Positions 9,592-19,280 of a stretch of 64,000 nt of DNA are shown here, one piece after another. The DNA is from CAZHCA01 sp964530825 (lineage in GTDB: Bacteria > Bacteroidota > Bacteroidia > Chitinophagales > Saprospiraceae), in contig CAZHCA010000006.1 of the NCBI GenBank assembly GCA_964530825.1, forward strand, positions 1 to 64,000, read 5' to 3'. The position numbers and the translations under genes were made by a program. The first letter of the stretch is position 1, and each line of letters opens with the position of its first letter. Under the pieces are notes generated by a model. The model saw only the letters and a program-made list of their open reading frames with translations, made no database searches and was not told the DNA's origin.

Positions 9592-9624
9592 CAAAAAAGA
9601 CCCTCCCCACCGAGGTGGAGAGGG
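9592..9624 (-). terminator. Intrinsic terminator of the susC-susD operon
   Basis: The stem pairs CCCTCCCCACC (9601-9611) with GGTGGAGAGGG (9614-9624) with one wobble. In the minus-strand direction it is followed by TCTTTTTT. It lies about 55 bp past the SusD stop and separates it from tex. Confidence 0.85.
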
Positions 9625-9678
9625 CCGCTCTTTCATACTAATCTCAAATGTATCGAAAAAAAGTCTTGTCCGTGGTGG

Positions 9679-11052
9679 TTAGTTTGACTCTTGGATTGGA
9701 CGGGCGACCTGAGTGAACAGGTTGCCACCGTCGCGCAGATCTACAAAGTTGCTGTTTAGGCGACCGGTACGGCGCAGATCTACCCAGCGATGGCCAGCTT
9801 CGGCCCACAGGGAGTAGCGGCGTTGGAAGAGGATCTCATCGATCAGGCTCTCCAGATCGGTAGGTCCAGTGTAATCGCCCACGCCCCAGGTGTTGCGTAC
9901 GATATTAATAGCGTTAACAGCTTCTCCGGTATTATTCAAGCGGGCATTTGCTTCGGCGTAAATCAGAATCAACTCCTCATTGCGGATGTAAGTGATTGGT
10001 GCAGTATTACTCGGCCAGCGGGCATCCTGGTATTCACCGGGGATCTGATCGCCATTAAGATCGGTAATCCCCGAGTTGGTGAGGAAGTTTTCCGGGCTGC
10101 GTTTGGTGAATTTGTTCAGGCGCTCATCGCCGGGCAGGGCATCCTCGATCATTGCTGGATGAACGATCAAAATAGTATTAGTCGGCTGGTCGAAAGGGTA
10201 AAAGAGCGGATTGTTAATATCCGGAGCATTGCCATAGGTATGCTGCGGGCCAATGAACATTTTTTCCGATGTTGCCGCATCAACATCCAAATCAATAAAA
10301 GACAATGCCAATGCATCCAGTGCCCCTGCCCAATCCTCGGCATACAGCGCCATGCGTGCTGCAATAGCTCGATTTACCTGTGCAAAAGTTTCCGGTGTGT
10401 CGAATCCGGTGTATCCGGAAGTCAGGCTGAAAAAGAAGTTGTCGCCCCCGGCACCTAACTCGGTCAGTGCCTGATCCAATTGGTTGCGGATATCCTGTAA
10501 CGCCTGGTCGTAGTCCAGGAACGGACCAGGGTTCAGGGGATCTTCCACCTCTACCCGGATACCGTTTTGGAATTGGTGGTTCAGCGGCCATGACAATTGG
10601 TAGGCCTTGATGGTGCGGGCATAGCCCAGCAGGGCGCTCCGCTCGGTTTCATTCAGGGCCGAGCTGGCTTCTGCAGCAATAATGATGGAGTTGGCTTGCT
10701 TAACGGCAAGGTAAGGAGAGGTGTAGGTTCCTCCCGAAGCAAAAAAGTCGGGATAGGTTTCCGTAATATTCGATCCCAGCCAGTCGCTCTGAAAACGCGG
10801 ATCAGATCCGAAATAAGCAAAGACCTCGCGAGCAAACGACCCCCACATTTCCGTGGCATTATCGAAGTAAATCCGCTGACGACCTTCCAGGCCATAAACG
10901 AGGGATTGGAGCGCCGACTTGTCAGCATCGGAAGTTACGCTTTCCAGCGAAGGGTTGTTGGGGTCCTGTACGGTGTCCACCTCGCAGGAGGTCGTCAGGA
11001 CAAAGGCGAAAACCAGCCCCATTACCCAATATTTATACATGGAAGTTTTCAT
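9679..11052 (-). CDS. susD: SusD/RagB-family outer-membrane nutrient-binding lipoprotein
   Basis: This is the surface-exposed lipoprotein that caps a SusC-type TonB-dependent transporter and binds its substrate. The N-terminus has a lipobox ending at Cys23 (LTTSC) followed by the acidic stretch EVDTVQDPNNP, typical of lipoproteins exported to the surface. The C-terminal part has family hallmarks such as YIRNEELILIYAEANARL and RRYSLWAEAGHRWVDLRRTG. At 457 aa it is slightly short but within family range. It follows the susC-like gene by 28 bp in one operon and ends in a strong terminator. No glycoside hydrolase or peptidase adjoins the pair, so its substrate cannot be inferred. The symbol denotes the family only. 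Confidence 0.93.
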   Translation of the reverse strand: MKTSMYKYWVMGLVFAFVLTTSCEVDTVQDPNNPSLESVTSDADKSALQSLVYGLEGRQRIYFDNATEMWGSFAREVFAYFGSDPRFQSDWLGSNITETYPDFFASGGTYTSPYLAVKQANSIIIAAEASSALNETERSALLGYARTIKAYQLSWPLNHQFQNGIRVEVEDPLNPGPFLDYDQALQDIRNQLDQALTELGAGGDNFFFSLTSGYTGFDTPETFAQVNRAIAARMALYAEDWAGALDALALSFIDLDVDAATSEKMFIGPQHTYGNAPDINNPLFYPFDQPTNTILIVHPAMIEDALPGDERLNKFTKRSPENFLTNSGITDLNGDQIPGEYQDARWPSNTAPITYIRNEELILIYAEANARLNNTGEAVNAINIVRNTWGVGDYTGPTDLESLIDEILFQRRYSLWAEAGHRWVDLRRTGRLNSNFVDLRDGGNLFTQVARPIQESN

Positions 11053-11080
11053 AATTCTTTAGTTGAGTTTTGTGGTTGGT

Positions 11081-14068
11081 TTAGAAATCCATTTTCAAGT
11101 GGAAGAAGAAACGGCGCGATGAGGGGTAAGGCGTCACCTCGATGTTACCCGCAATGGGCTGCACGCCGAAGTTAGATACCTCCGGGTCATAGCTGCCGTA
11201 GTTGGTCCACACCAAAACATTATTGGCGGAAACACCTAGTTTCATGCCTTGCAGAAAGTCCGGCAAGGCTGCATCCGGAAGGCTGTAGTATATGCCCAGT
11301 TCGCGCAGCTTAACGTAATCCGTATCTTCAATGTATACGCCGGTATTGCCACCTGACCATTCGGCAATACGGGCGGGGCCATTCAGTGTGCCGTCGCCGT
11401 CGCTGTCGTCATCCCAGCCCGGCGTAGTACCACCCAGGTCCCAAAGCAGGGCTGACAGGTTGATGGCACTGCCGCCGCTTTGCCAGTGGAATAGGACGTT
11501 GACGTCGAAGTTCTTGAAAATGGTAAACTGGTTCAGGAAAGACATCTGGAAATCAGGCTGGCGGTCACCGTACTGGGTCAGTCCAACCGGTGTTTCGTCA
11601 ACGCCGGAAGGGAGACCTACAATACCGGTAGGGGAAAACCCTTCGGCAATGAGATAACGCCCCAGGGAGTTACCGAAACCACCCGTAACAAAGGGTGGAA
11701 TGTCGAGGCTGGTCATTTCCGATTCGTTATACCACCATAGGGTGCGGGAGTACCAATTGAAATTTTCCGATTGCACCGGTACCAAACCAAGTGCCAGCTC
11801 AACACCCCGGTTTTCCAAGTCGCCTGCATTAGTTGCGATGGCTGTAATACCTGTGGAAGGCGGCGGCACCAGGTCAAGGATCAGGTCATTTACGGCCTTG
11901 TTGTACCAGGTTGCTTCCAAGGTAATGCGGTTATTCAAAAATCCAAGGTCAACCCCTAATTCGATTTCGGAGGCCGTCTCCGGATCAAGCTCAGGATCCA
12001 CATCGCGCGTGCTAATCGTAGCTCCTACATTACCGTCAATATTGTTTTGCGACAAGGAAGCAAAGGTCACTCCGAAGTTCGGCAAACCGCCTGTTTCACC
12101 GTAAGCGGCACGGAACTTCAATTGATTGAGGATGGATCCGGTAGCCCAGTTGCCAAAGTTATGGGCATTCACGGCTACCGACGCCTTCGGGAAAGCGTAA
12201 AATTTATCTTGATCACGGTTCAGGGTAGAACGGTCGAAACGAACACCGAACGAACCGATGATTTTATCGTCCCAGTTCAGGTCCTCCTGGATAACGTAGC
12301 CTATATCCGTTACGTCCTGGAAAGTTTGCTCTTGCACTGATTGGTTCGAGGCCCAGGCCAGGTTTTCTTGCCCGGCAGTCAGGCCGCGTCCACGGTTGAG
12401 CACAAATTCCTGCTCTTGATCGAGCCGGACCGCACCGGCAGTAGTATTAGAGTTCAACCGTCCGAAGTTGGTATTGAAGATGAGGAAACCCTGGATGTTG
12501 GTGTTGAAAATGTCCTGACGACCCCACATGACATCACCCGGTAGGGCCTGGGCGCGCTGGTGTTGCAGGATCTCCGGAAAGTAAACTTCTGAATTGCCGC
12601 TCACATAATCTACACCCCCGTTCACGCGGGCTTTCAGAAAAGAGTTGTTCGTTTGCAGGATATCCCATTCGGCATTACCGGCAATAATGAAACGGTTGAT
12701 CTCTTGGTTGTTAATACCCAGATCGCGAATGGCAATAGGGTTGTCGTTAAAGTACGGGTTGTCGGGGTAGTTACCCTGCTCATCGGGAAACAGGTCGGCA
12801 TAGGTAGGGGTGTAGGCAATATTGTACCCCAAGCTTCCCCCGGTATTATTTTGGTTACCGGTAAAGCCGCGTTCTGATTCATTGTTGATATAATTGGCGT
12901 TGATGCCGACCTTTAGATTGTTACTCAAGCGGTGGTCGACGTTGGCGCGTACCGAGTACCGGTCAAATCCCGTATTTTCGATGATACCGTTTTCGGTTTG
13001 GTAACCACCCGATACAAAGAATTGGGTTTTTTGATTACCCCCGCTGATGCTCAGATTGGTATTGGAGAGCAAGGGCGTTTCCCCGTAAAGGTACTCTTCC
13101 CAGTCGGTTACCCGGCCTTCAGCTTGGGCTTCACGCAATCGCTCCAACTCGCGCTGCCCTGCATCGCCGGTACCGAAAAAGTTTTCCACTTTGGCCTCGT
13201 CCCAGTCGTCAAAACCGATGAAGTTTTGCCCCTGAGCAAAACCGATATCCTGGCTAAGGCTTACGTCGGTACGCCCGGCTGTACCGCGCTTGGTGGTAAT
13301 GATGACTACACCGGCGTTGGCGCGCGTCCCGTAGATAGCGGCTGCCGATGGACCTTTGAGCACCTCAATTTTTTCGATATCATCAGGGTTGATGTCTGCG
13401 ATCCGGTTGGCGGCGTCATCCTGAGAAGAGGCATTCTGCCCTCCGCTGGCGCCGTTTACCTGGGTTCGTCCGGTCCGGATAACCGAGTTGTCGACATAAA
13501 CGCCATCGATGATATAGAGCGGCTGCGAAGAACCAGCACCCAGGGTGGATACCCCACGTAGCTGCATACTGATGCCCCCGCCGGGCGCACCGCTTTGGGA
13601 TTGCATCAGAACACCCGGAATTTTACCGTAAAGCGCCCCATCCAGGGTTTGAATGTTGGTGTTTTCAGCCAATTCAGCGGCATCGACCGTGGTAATGGCG
13701 TTACCCGAGTTGGCACGCTTCACCCCGGAAGCCAGGCCGGTCACCACCACCTCGTCGAGACGGGCGATGTCTTCGAACATGGTGATCTGAATGTCGGGAT
13801 TGGCGCGGGTTACCTCGACCTCGGCGGTCTTAAAACCGGTATAAGAGAGCACCAAGGTGGTAGAGGGTTCGTCAATTTGCAGGGAGAATTTACCGTCCAA
13901 GTCAGTTACAGTACCGCTGGTCGTTCCTTTCTTAAGGACCGATACCCCAATCAGGGGTTCGCCTCTTTCAGAAACCACCGTACCGTTAGCAGTAAATTGT
14001 GCGAAGGCTGCTCCACACGAGAATAGGAACAAAAACACTAAACTGCTTTTGCGTAACAAATACTTCAT
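11081..14068 (-). CDS. susC: SusC/RagA-family TonB-dependent outer-membrane transporter
   Basis: A TonB-dependent beta-barrel that imports glycans, peptides or other large nutrients together with its SusD partner. The 995-aa product begins with a signal peptide ending near AAFAQ, then a carboxypeptidase-regulatory-like domain (GVSVLKKGTTSGTVTDLDGK). A TonB-box-like stretch around LDEVVVTG leads into the plug (LYIIDGVYVDN, IEVLKGPSAAAIYGTRA), and the barrel runs to a terminal Phe (KMDF). This is the first gene of the susC-susD operon. No SusR, sigma or anti-sigma gene is beside it, and it has no STN domain, unlike the receptor at 50984. Confidence 0.95.
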   Translation of the reverse strand: MKYLLRKSSLVFLFLFSCGAAFAQFTANGTVVSERGEPLIGVSVLKKGTTSGTVTDLDGKFSLQIDEPSTTLVLSYTGFKTAEVEVTRANPDIQITMFEDIARLDEVVVTGLASGVKRANSGNAITTVDAAELAENTNIQTLDGALYGKIPGVLMQSQSGAPGGGISMQLRGVSTLGAGSSQPLYIIDGVYVDNSVIRTGRTQVNGASGGQNASSQDDAANRIADINPDDIEKIEVLKGPSAAAIYGTRANAGVVIITTKRGTAGRTDVSLSQDIGFAQGQNFIGFDDWDEAKVENFFGTGDAGQRELERLREAQAEGRVTDWEEYLYGETPLLSNTNLSISGGNQKTQFFVSGGYQTENGIIENTGFDRYSVRANVDHRLSNNLKVGINANYINNESERGFTGNQNNTGGSLGYNIAYTPTYADLFPDEQGNYPDNPYFNDNPIAIRDLGINNQEINRFIIAGNAEWDILQTNNSFLKARVNGGVDYVSGNSEVYFPEILQHQRAQALPGDVMWGRQDIFNTNIQGFLIFNTNFGRLNSNTTAGAVRLDQEQEFVLNRGRGLTAGQENLAWASNQSVQEQTFQDVTDIGYVIQEDLNWDDKIIGSFGVRFDRSTLNRDQDKFYAFPKASVAVNAHNFGNWATGSILNQLKFRAAYGETGGLPNFGVTFASLSQNNIDGNVGATISTRDVDPELDPETASEIELGVDLGFLNNRITLEATWYNKAVNDLILDLVPPPSTGITAIATNAGDLENRGVELALGLVPVQSENFNWYSRTLWWYNESEMTSLDIPPFVTGGFGNSLGRYLIAEGFSPTGIVGLPSGVDETPVGLTQYGDRQPDFQMSFLNQFTIFKNFDVNVLFHWQSGGSAINLSALLWDLGGTTPGWDDDSDGDGTLNGPARIAEWSGGNTGVYIEDTDYVKLRELGIYYSLPDAALPDFLQGMKLGVSANNVLVWTNYGSYDPEVSNFGVQPIAGNIEVTPYPSSRRFFFHLKMDF

Positions 14069-14396
14069 GCTTTAGTGGATTTTAGTGAATCAAAAGGCGT
14101 CCGCTTATGGACTTTTCACTCTATTAACAGAACTTTAAACGAATGCAAATCCAATTCTGCGGCTTATGTGTAAAACGTTTAGTGCATAATTTACGACCTG
14201 ATAAAATAATTGTCTTTCAATTGACAATAGAAGCATGGATAACTGGGGGAAAGGGGCTACTTCCAAAAAGAAAGCAATGAGCAAAGCGGGATTAGTAGAA
14301 AGCGTTTCTTTTTAATGCGGTGGGAAAATTAGGACTTTATTCGGTAAATGAGGAATGGGATCCCTGAAAAATTTACAATTCCTAAACATTAGGCGG
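14069..14396. other. AT-rich intergenic region upstream of susC
   Basis: This stretch should contain the minus-strand promoter of the susC-susD operon, but I see no perfect TAnnTTTG on that strand. A 6-bp inverted repeat (ATTGTC with GACAAT, spacer 8) lies near 14207-14226. No gene is supported. Confidence 0.5.
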
Positions 14397-14435
14397 GAAA
14401 AAAAACAAAAAATGCCTGGGTATAGCCCAGGCATT
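14397..14435 (-). terminator. Intrinsic terminator of the E1 dehydrogenase gene
   Basis: A perfect 10-bp stem (AATGCCTGGG with CCCAGGCATT) around a 5-nt loop is followed on the minus strand by a long T-run broken by one G. It lies 4 bp beyond the stop codon of the gene at 14439. Confidence 0.92.
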
Positions 14436-14438
14436 AGG

Positions 14439-16847
14439 CTATAACTGGCCGGGAAAGCGCGCTGGTTCAGCTTCGTATATCAGCTGATAAAGAGCCTCAA
14501 ATACGTCCTCGGGATTGGGCTTGCTGTAATAGTCGCCATCCGAGCCGTAGGGCGGCCGGTGCGGATGAGCGGTAATGGTTACAGGCGGACTGTCGAGGTA
14601 GCGATAGCCGTTCTGCGTCTCGACCACGTGCTGAAGCATGTAAGCGGTAGCGCCGCCAGGTACATCCTCGTCTAGGAAGGCAATGCGGTTGGTCTTTTTC
14701 AGCGATTCCACGATCCGGTGCTCTAGGTCGAAAGGCAGTAGGGATTGAACATCGATCAGCTCTACTGAAATGCCATGTTGTTCGAGCAATCCGATGCCTT
14801 CCTGTGCCACGCGTACACAGGAGCCGTAAGTCACCAAGGTGATATCCCGGCCTTCTTGCAATACCTCGGGGGCACCAAGAGGTACGGTGAATTCCCCCAA
14901 ATTTTGGGGCACCGGCTCTTTCAGTCGGTAGCCGTTGAGGCATTCAATGATCAGGGCCGGATCGTCCGATTGGAGCATGGTATTATAAAAACCAGCGGCC
15001 TGTGTCATATTGCGGGGTACCAGCACATATATTCCCCGCAGCGAATTCAGCACCATGCCCAGGGGAGAGCCGGCGTGCCAGATACCCTCCAGTCGATGGC
15101 CCCGCGTACGGATAATTGCCGGGGCAGCTTGCAGACCGTCGCTGCGGTAACGGAGGGTAGCCAAATCGTCCATGAGTGGCTCCAGTCCGAAAATCAGATA
15201 GTCGAGATACTGAATTTCGGCGATGGGTCGCAGACCACGCATCGCCATGCCAATGGCTTGTCCCATAATAGTCCACTCGCGAATGCCGGTATCGAAGACG
15301 CGCTCCTCTCCGTATTTCTTCTGCAGGCCAGCAAATCCCTGGTTGACGTCTCCGATTTTACCTACATCTTCGCCAAAAGCAAAAACCCGTGGATCCCGGC
15401 CAATGGCTAAATCAAAGAACGCATTCAGGATCTCATAGCCGTTCTTAGTTTCTTCCGACAAAACGGGGGGTACGACAGGCACCTTCAGGGCCGAGCGTTC
15501 CGAGTGGCTGTATAAATTGGTGTGGTAGTGCTCCCGGCCACGGTCGTCGTGCCGATCAATCCAGACTTTTAGTTGTCCGATGGCGGGCTTATCCTGCCCC
15601 AGTAGGTGGTAGTAGGCCCGCTTAGCATTCTGGTGGATCTCACTGATGGCAGGGTTGATCATACGCTTCAGCTCCTGAGCGAGTTGCGATACCGCACCTT
15701 GGTCACCGGGCAACTGATGGTATATTTTTTGCAACTCCTCCCGGGCGGTTTTTACTGGTGCACTAAACGTCTTCCAGGCTTGATCCCGGCATTCTTTAAC
15801 ATATTTTTTCGCGCGGGTGCGAATCGCTTTGGCCTCTTCTTCGGTAGTGATTCCCTGTTCAATCATCCACTGCTCCATGCGAACGATACAGTCATTCTCT
15901 CGCTCCCATTTGAGGCGCTCTTTCGACTTGTAGCGTTCGTGCGAGCCCGAGGTGGAGTGCCCCTGGGGTTGGGTGACCTCCGTAATGTGGAATAACACGG
16001 GTTGGTGGTCACGGCGCGAACGCTCAATCCCCGCGGCGTACATGCGAACCAAAGCCGGATAGTCCCAGGCTCTTTCCTTATAGATGGTAAAACCGGGCTT
16101 GTCGTCGGCTTCAAAACCACGCAGAACCTCCGATATGCTGCCCTTGGTTGTCTGGTAGTCAATCGGAACGGAAATGCCGTACCCATCGTCCCAGACGGAA
16201 ATGGCCAAAGGCACTTGCAAAACTCCGGCAGCGTTAACGGTCTCCCAAAACACCCCTTCGGAGGTGCTGGCGTCACCGATGGTGACGAAGCATACCTCAT
16301 TTCCATTTTGGGAGAGGTGGGTCAGGTGATGTAAGTCCTGCACTTCGCGGTATTTTTTCGAAGCAAAGGCCAGTCCGAGCCCTCGCGCCATCTGACCGCC
16401 AGTGCTGGAAATGTCGGAAGAGATATTGTAGCGACCGGTATGATCTGTCCATTCTCCGCTTTTATCGATGAAAGGTGTAGCGTAATGACTATTCATCTGG
16501 CGGCCTCCGGAAAAGGGATCGTTTTCAGGATCGGCGTAAAGTTGAGCGAAAAATTCTTCGACGGTCGAAAGGCCCAGTGCGAAGAGTAGCGTTTGATCCC
16601 GGTAATAGCCCGACCGAAAATCACCCTTGCGAAAGGCCTTGGCCATAGCGACCTGGGGAACTTCCTTACCGTCGCCGATGATGCCGAACTTTGCCTTGCC
16701 CGTAAGCACTTCTTTGCGTGCCAGAAGACTCACTTCCCGGCTGATGCAGCATAACTCAAAATCCATCAAAATCGCTTCCCGGTCGATGAGTTCCTCAACG
16801 GCCGTATCGCCGCTCGTCTTAGTTGCTGATATTAACTTCTCAAGCAT
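14439..16847 (-). CDS. 2-oxoacid dehydrogenase E1, fused alpha and beta subunits
   Basis: Thiamine-diphosphate-dependent E1 of a 2-oxoacid dehydrogenase complex, cytoplasmic, decarboxylating a 2-oxoacid and passing the acyl group to E2 lipoate. The 802 aa comprise an E1-alpha half (about 1-400) and an E1-beta half (about 450-800, with FGEDVGKIGDVNQG and the C-terminal transketolase-like domain). The TPP motif starts at GDASTSEG (191-198) and ends in VWDDGYG, with Asp220-Asp221 where many E1 proteins have Asn-Asn or Asp-Asn. The fused form in Bacteroidota is usually labelled branched-chain 2-oxoacid or pyruvate dehydrogenase E1. The substrate is not decidable from this sequence, and no E2 or E3 gene is adjacent. 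Confidence 0.88.
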   Translation of the reverse strand: MLEKLISATKTSGDTAVEELIDREAILMDFELCCISREVSLLARKEVLTGKAKFGIIGDGKEVPQVAMAKAFRKGDFRSGYYRDQTLLFALGLSTVEEFFAQLYADPENDPFSGGRQMNSHYATPFIDKSGEWTDHTGRYNISSDISSTGGQMARGLGLAFASKKYREVQDLHHLTHLSQNGNEVCFVTIGDASTSEGVFWETVNAAGVLQVPLAISVWDDGYGISVPIDYQTTKGSISEVLRGFEADDKPGFTIYKERAWDYPALVRMYAAGIERSRRDHQPVLFHITEVTQPQGHSTSGSHERYKSKERLKWERENDCIVRMEQWMIEQGITTEEEAKAIRTRAKKYVKECRDQAWKTFSAPVKTAREELQKIYHQLPGDQGAVSQLAQELKRMINPAISEIHQNAKRAYYHLLGQDKPAIGQLKVWIDRHDDRGREHYHTNLYSHSERSALKVPVVPPVLSEETKNGYEILNAFFDLAIGRDPRVFAFGEDVGKIGDVNQGFAGLQKKYGEERVFDTGIREWTIMGQAIGMAMRGLRPIAEIQYLDYLIFGLEPLMDDLATLRYRSDGLQAAPAIIRTRGHRLEGIWHAGSPLGMVLNSLRGIYVLVPRNMTQAAGFYNTMLQSDDPALIIECLNGYRLKEPVPQNLGEFTVPLGAPEVLQEGRDITLVTYGSCVRVAQEGIGLLEQHGISVELIDVQSLLPFDLEHRIVESLKKTNRIAFLDEDVPGGATAYMLQHVVETQNGYRYLDSPPVTITAHPHRPPYGSDGDYYSKPNPEDVFEALYQLIYEAEPARFPGQL

Positions 16848-17170
16848 CTTCCTCTTTTATTAATCTGGTTTTAATTTGGTAGGTGGCCTGGAAATATACA
16901 AAATTTTGTGCGCTTTTGATGGCTGTTATAGTTTGTGTTAGCGCCGAATGACCTAAAAATCAATTAGTTATGCTGATTTCCAGAATGCCCATCTTTTAAA
17001 GATTTGGGATAGTTGAATTTTTTCAGAATTATATTTTTCCAAAATTTAAATGATTTTCCCTTCTCATTAACAGATCATTAACCAATTAGTCTAGGGCAGA
17101 CTTTCATTTGCTCTCCAATTCGTCTATTTTTGAACCATTCTACTCATCGACCACAAAAATTCAAGGTGAT
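16848..17170. other. Divergent intergenic region between E1 and the DUF1573 gene
   Basis: This AT-rich 323-bp gap serves as the upstream region for both flanking genes. It contains a perfect -7 element for the plus-strand gene (listed) and a near match for the minus-strand gene (TATATTTC, 16891-16898). I see no gene in it. Confidence 0.6.
17125..17132 (+). promoter_or_regulatory. -7 promoter element of the DUF1573 gene
   Basis: TATTTTTG is a perfect TAnnTTTG, 38 bp before the ATG at 17171. A TTTG at 17107-17110 could be the -33 element, but the spacing of 14 nt is short. Confidence 0.6.
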
Positions 17171-17650
17171 ATGAAAAAGTTGTTCTTTTTATTAGCGTTT
17201 TTGTTTGCCGGAGTAATGGTAACTTTCGCCCAGTCAAAAAATCAAGAGCAGGCTGCACAGCCAGCTGAAGCCATACAAGATGTCGATGGCCCGCAGATGA
17301 CTTTCGAGACGAAAGTAGTGGATTACGGTACCATTGAACAAGGTAGCGATCCGTACCGAATTTTCCAGTTTACCAATACCGGTAACGAACCCCTGGTCAT
17401 CAAAAATGCCAAAGGTAGCTGCGGTTGCACGGTTCCGGAATCGCCCAAGGAGCCCATCATGCCCGGCGAAAGCGCCGAGATCAAAGTGCGCTACGATACT
17501 AAGCGCGTAGGTCCTTTTACCAAAACGGTGACGTTGACTACCAACGAAACTAAAGGTACCCACATGCTGACCATCAAAGGTAAAGTCGAAAAGAAAGCCG
17601 AAGAGCCTGCCGGTCTGCCCGAAAAGGAAGCTGGTATCTTCAATAACTAA
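17171..17650 (+). CDS. Secreted DUF1573-domain protein
   Basis: The 159-aa product begins MKKLFFLLAF and has a signal peptide ending near TFAQ, so it is expected in the periplasm or on the outer surface. Residues about 45-140 form a DUF1573 Ig-like fold with FETKVVDYGTIEQGSDP and the conserved GSCGCTVP. This family is abundant in Bacteroidota and has no settled function. An upstream in-frame ATG at 17108 would place a non-signal extension before the signal peptide and lies before the -7 element, so I reject it. A terminator follows, making this a single-gene unit. Confidence 0.88.
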   Translation: MKKLFFLLAFLFAGVMVTFAQSKNQEQAAQPAEAIQDVDGPQMTFETKVVDYGTIEQGSDPYRIFQFTNTGNEPLVIKNAKGSCGCTVPESPKEPIMPGESAEIKVRYDTKRVGPFTKTVTLTTNETKGTHMLTIKGKVEKKAEEPAGLPEKEAGIFNN

Positions 17651-17679
17651 ACTTAGGCCAATTAGCCTAATTAGCTCCG

Positions 17680-17716
17680 AAAGGCCCTTTGCGAATAGCG
17701 TCAAGGGCCTTTTGTC
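17680..17716 (+). terminator. Intrinsic terminator after the DUF1573 gene
   Basis: AAAGGCCCTT (17680-17689) pairs perfectly with AAGGGCCTTT (17703-17712) around a 13-nt loop. The trailing T-run is short. Confidence 0.7.
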
Positions 17717-17777
17717 GTCCGAAGAGACACAAACCTTTTGAGGCCTGGATTGTTAGCCAACAAAAGGAAAATAAGCT

Positions 17778-18539
17778 ATGCTGTTATTGCTTTCCCCGGC
17801 GAAAACATTAGACCTCTCCCCAACCCGTTATAAACCATTTACTGAAGCACGACTTTTGGATGATAGCCAAGAGCTAGTCGACATCCTCCGGCAAAACAGC
17901 GTTGCTGACCTGCAGGAATTAATGAGCATCAGCGAAGCTCTGGCCGAAGAAAACGCAAAGCGCTTCCAGTCTTTCCGCCGCCCTTTCACTACAGAAAATG
18001 CTAAACCTGCGGTGCTCACCTTCAAAGGGGATGTATACCAGGGGCTGGGCGCTGAGGATTTTTCTGAAGAGGATCTGGCTTTCGCTCAGGATCGCCTGCG
18101 CATCCTTTCCGGCTTATACGGAGTCCTGCGTCCGCTGGACTTGATGCAAGCCTACCGCCTGGAAATGGGTACTAAACTCCCGAACGCCCGGGGCAAAAAC
18201 CTCTACGAATTCTGGGACGATAAGATTACCAACCTCCTCAACCAAGACCTCCGGCAAACCGGTGGCAAAGCCGTGATCAACCTCGCCAGCAAGGAGTACT
18301 TTTCTGCAGTGCATCCCAAAGCGCTAGATGCTCCGCTTTACCAGATCGATTTCAAGGAATTGCGTGGCAATACCTATAAAGTCATTCCATTCAACGCTAA
18401 AAAGGCTCGAGGATTGATGGCCCGATTCGTAGTCCAACACCGGCTTTCTGACCCGAAAGATCTGCGCGGTTTCGACCTGGATGATTATCATTTTAATGAA
18501 GATTTGTCCCGCGAGCAACACTTTGTCTTTACGCGTTAG
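17778..18539 (+). CDS. yaaA: Peroxide stress protein YaaA (UPF0246)
   Basis: YaaA in E. coli lowers free intracellular iron during peroxide stress and binds DNA; the protein is cytoplasmic. The 253-aa length and the opening MLLLLSPAKTLDL are diagnostic, as is the segment LSGLYGVLRPLDLMQAYRLE around residue 110. The C-terminal part VIPFNAKKARGLMARF also fits the family. It is a monocistronic gene facing a minus-strand lipoprotein gene. I saw no OxyR or PerR site upstream. Confidence 0.93.
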   Translation: MLLLLSPAKTLDLSPTRYKPFTEARLLDDSQELVDILRQNSVADLQELMSISEALAEENAKRFQSFRRPFTTENAKPAVLTFKGDVYQGLGAEDFSEEDLAFAQDRLRILSGLYGVLRPLDLMQAYRLEMGTKLPNARGKNLYEFWDDKITNLLNQDLRQTGGKAVINLASKEYFSAVHPKALDAPLYQIDFKELRGNTYKVIPFNAKKARGLMARFVVQHRLSDPKDLRGFDLDDYHFNEDLSREQHFVFTR

Positions 18540-18560
18540 CAGCTTGGTTGCTTTTGATCC

Positions 18561-19109
18561 CTATTCCGTGAGCCGAAGGTAGTCCTTTACCGTTTTCCTG
18601 AAGTAGAGCTGATCGAGTGTGTTCTCGAAAAGGCTGGTGTACTGATCCTCATCGATGCGGATCTGCAAATTAGCCCCGCGATCGATCGCGTCATATACGG
18701 CAAGGAGGAAAGTGCGCTGGTCGGCGGGTTGGCGTTGCTCCAGCGCGATTTGCCCCTGTTCCTCTTCGGTTGACCATTGCACAGTAAGGGGTTCGGCAAA
18801 TCCCGGTTGGTAGGCGTTGGTCTCCACAAATAAGTAGGCTTCATCCTGCATCCAGTTATCGACGATAACTGGGACGAGCAATGGACGATCCTTGTCGAGA
18901 TCCCACTGGCGTAACCGGTACTGGTCAATGCGTGTGTTGGGCTGGGTCGTCTGAATGTACTGGTTGCTCCGCATATTTTTAAAAAAAAGATGAGAAGGGT
19001 CGGAGACCTGAAACACAGATGCCCCTTCAGGTGAAACGGCTTGCTCTTTGCCGCAAGAGACCAGGGAAAAAAACAGGAATAAAGCACAAAAACGTAGCAG
19101 ATGGTGCAT
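18561..19109 (-). CDS. Hypothetical lipoprotein
   Basis: I do not recognise the family. The 182-aa product starts with a hydrophobic signal and a lipobox (FFSLVSCGKE, Cys near residue 20), so it is probably an envelope lipoprotein. The rest is soluble, rich in Asp, Gln and Arg, and without obvious repeats. It is convergent with yaaA, whose stop codon is 21 bp away. No gene directly upstream shares its strand. Confidence 0.7.
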   Translation of the reverse strand: MHHLLRFCALFLFFSLVSCGKEQAVSPEGASVFQVSDPSHLFFKNMRSNQYIQTTQPNTRIDQYRLRQWDLDKDRPLLVPVIVDNWMQDEAYLFVETNAYQPGFAEPLTVQWSTEEEQGQIALEQRQPADQRTFLLAVYDAIDRGANLQIRIDEDQYTSLFENTLDQLYFRKTVKDYLRLTE

Positions 19110-19280
19110 CGGTGGATATTGAAAATGAAAGTTCTTTTATTTAATCTTTTTCGAGCCGGATTGTTCTCTGGCGCCCCTAAAACCAAAGTTTCCGAACCCT
19201 TCTACGATTTCTATGCGGCTTCGTCGATAAATCTGGTTCGCCGCTCGCAAAAACGGTACCTTAATAAAAAGCATTAACCT

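Noticed and set aside
12932..14026. Long plus-strand frames (209 and 143 aa) opposite the SusC gene
   Set aside because: They are antisense to a well-supported transporter gene and show no domain features.
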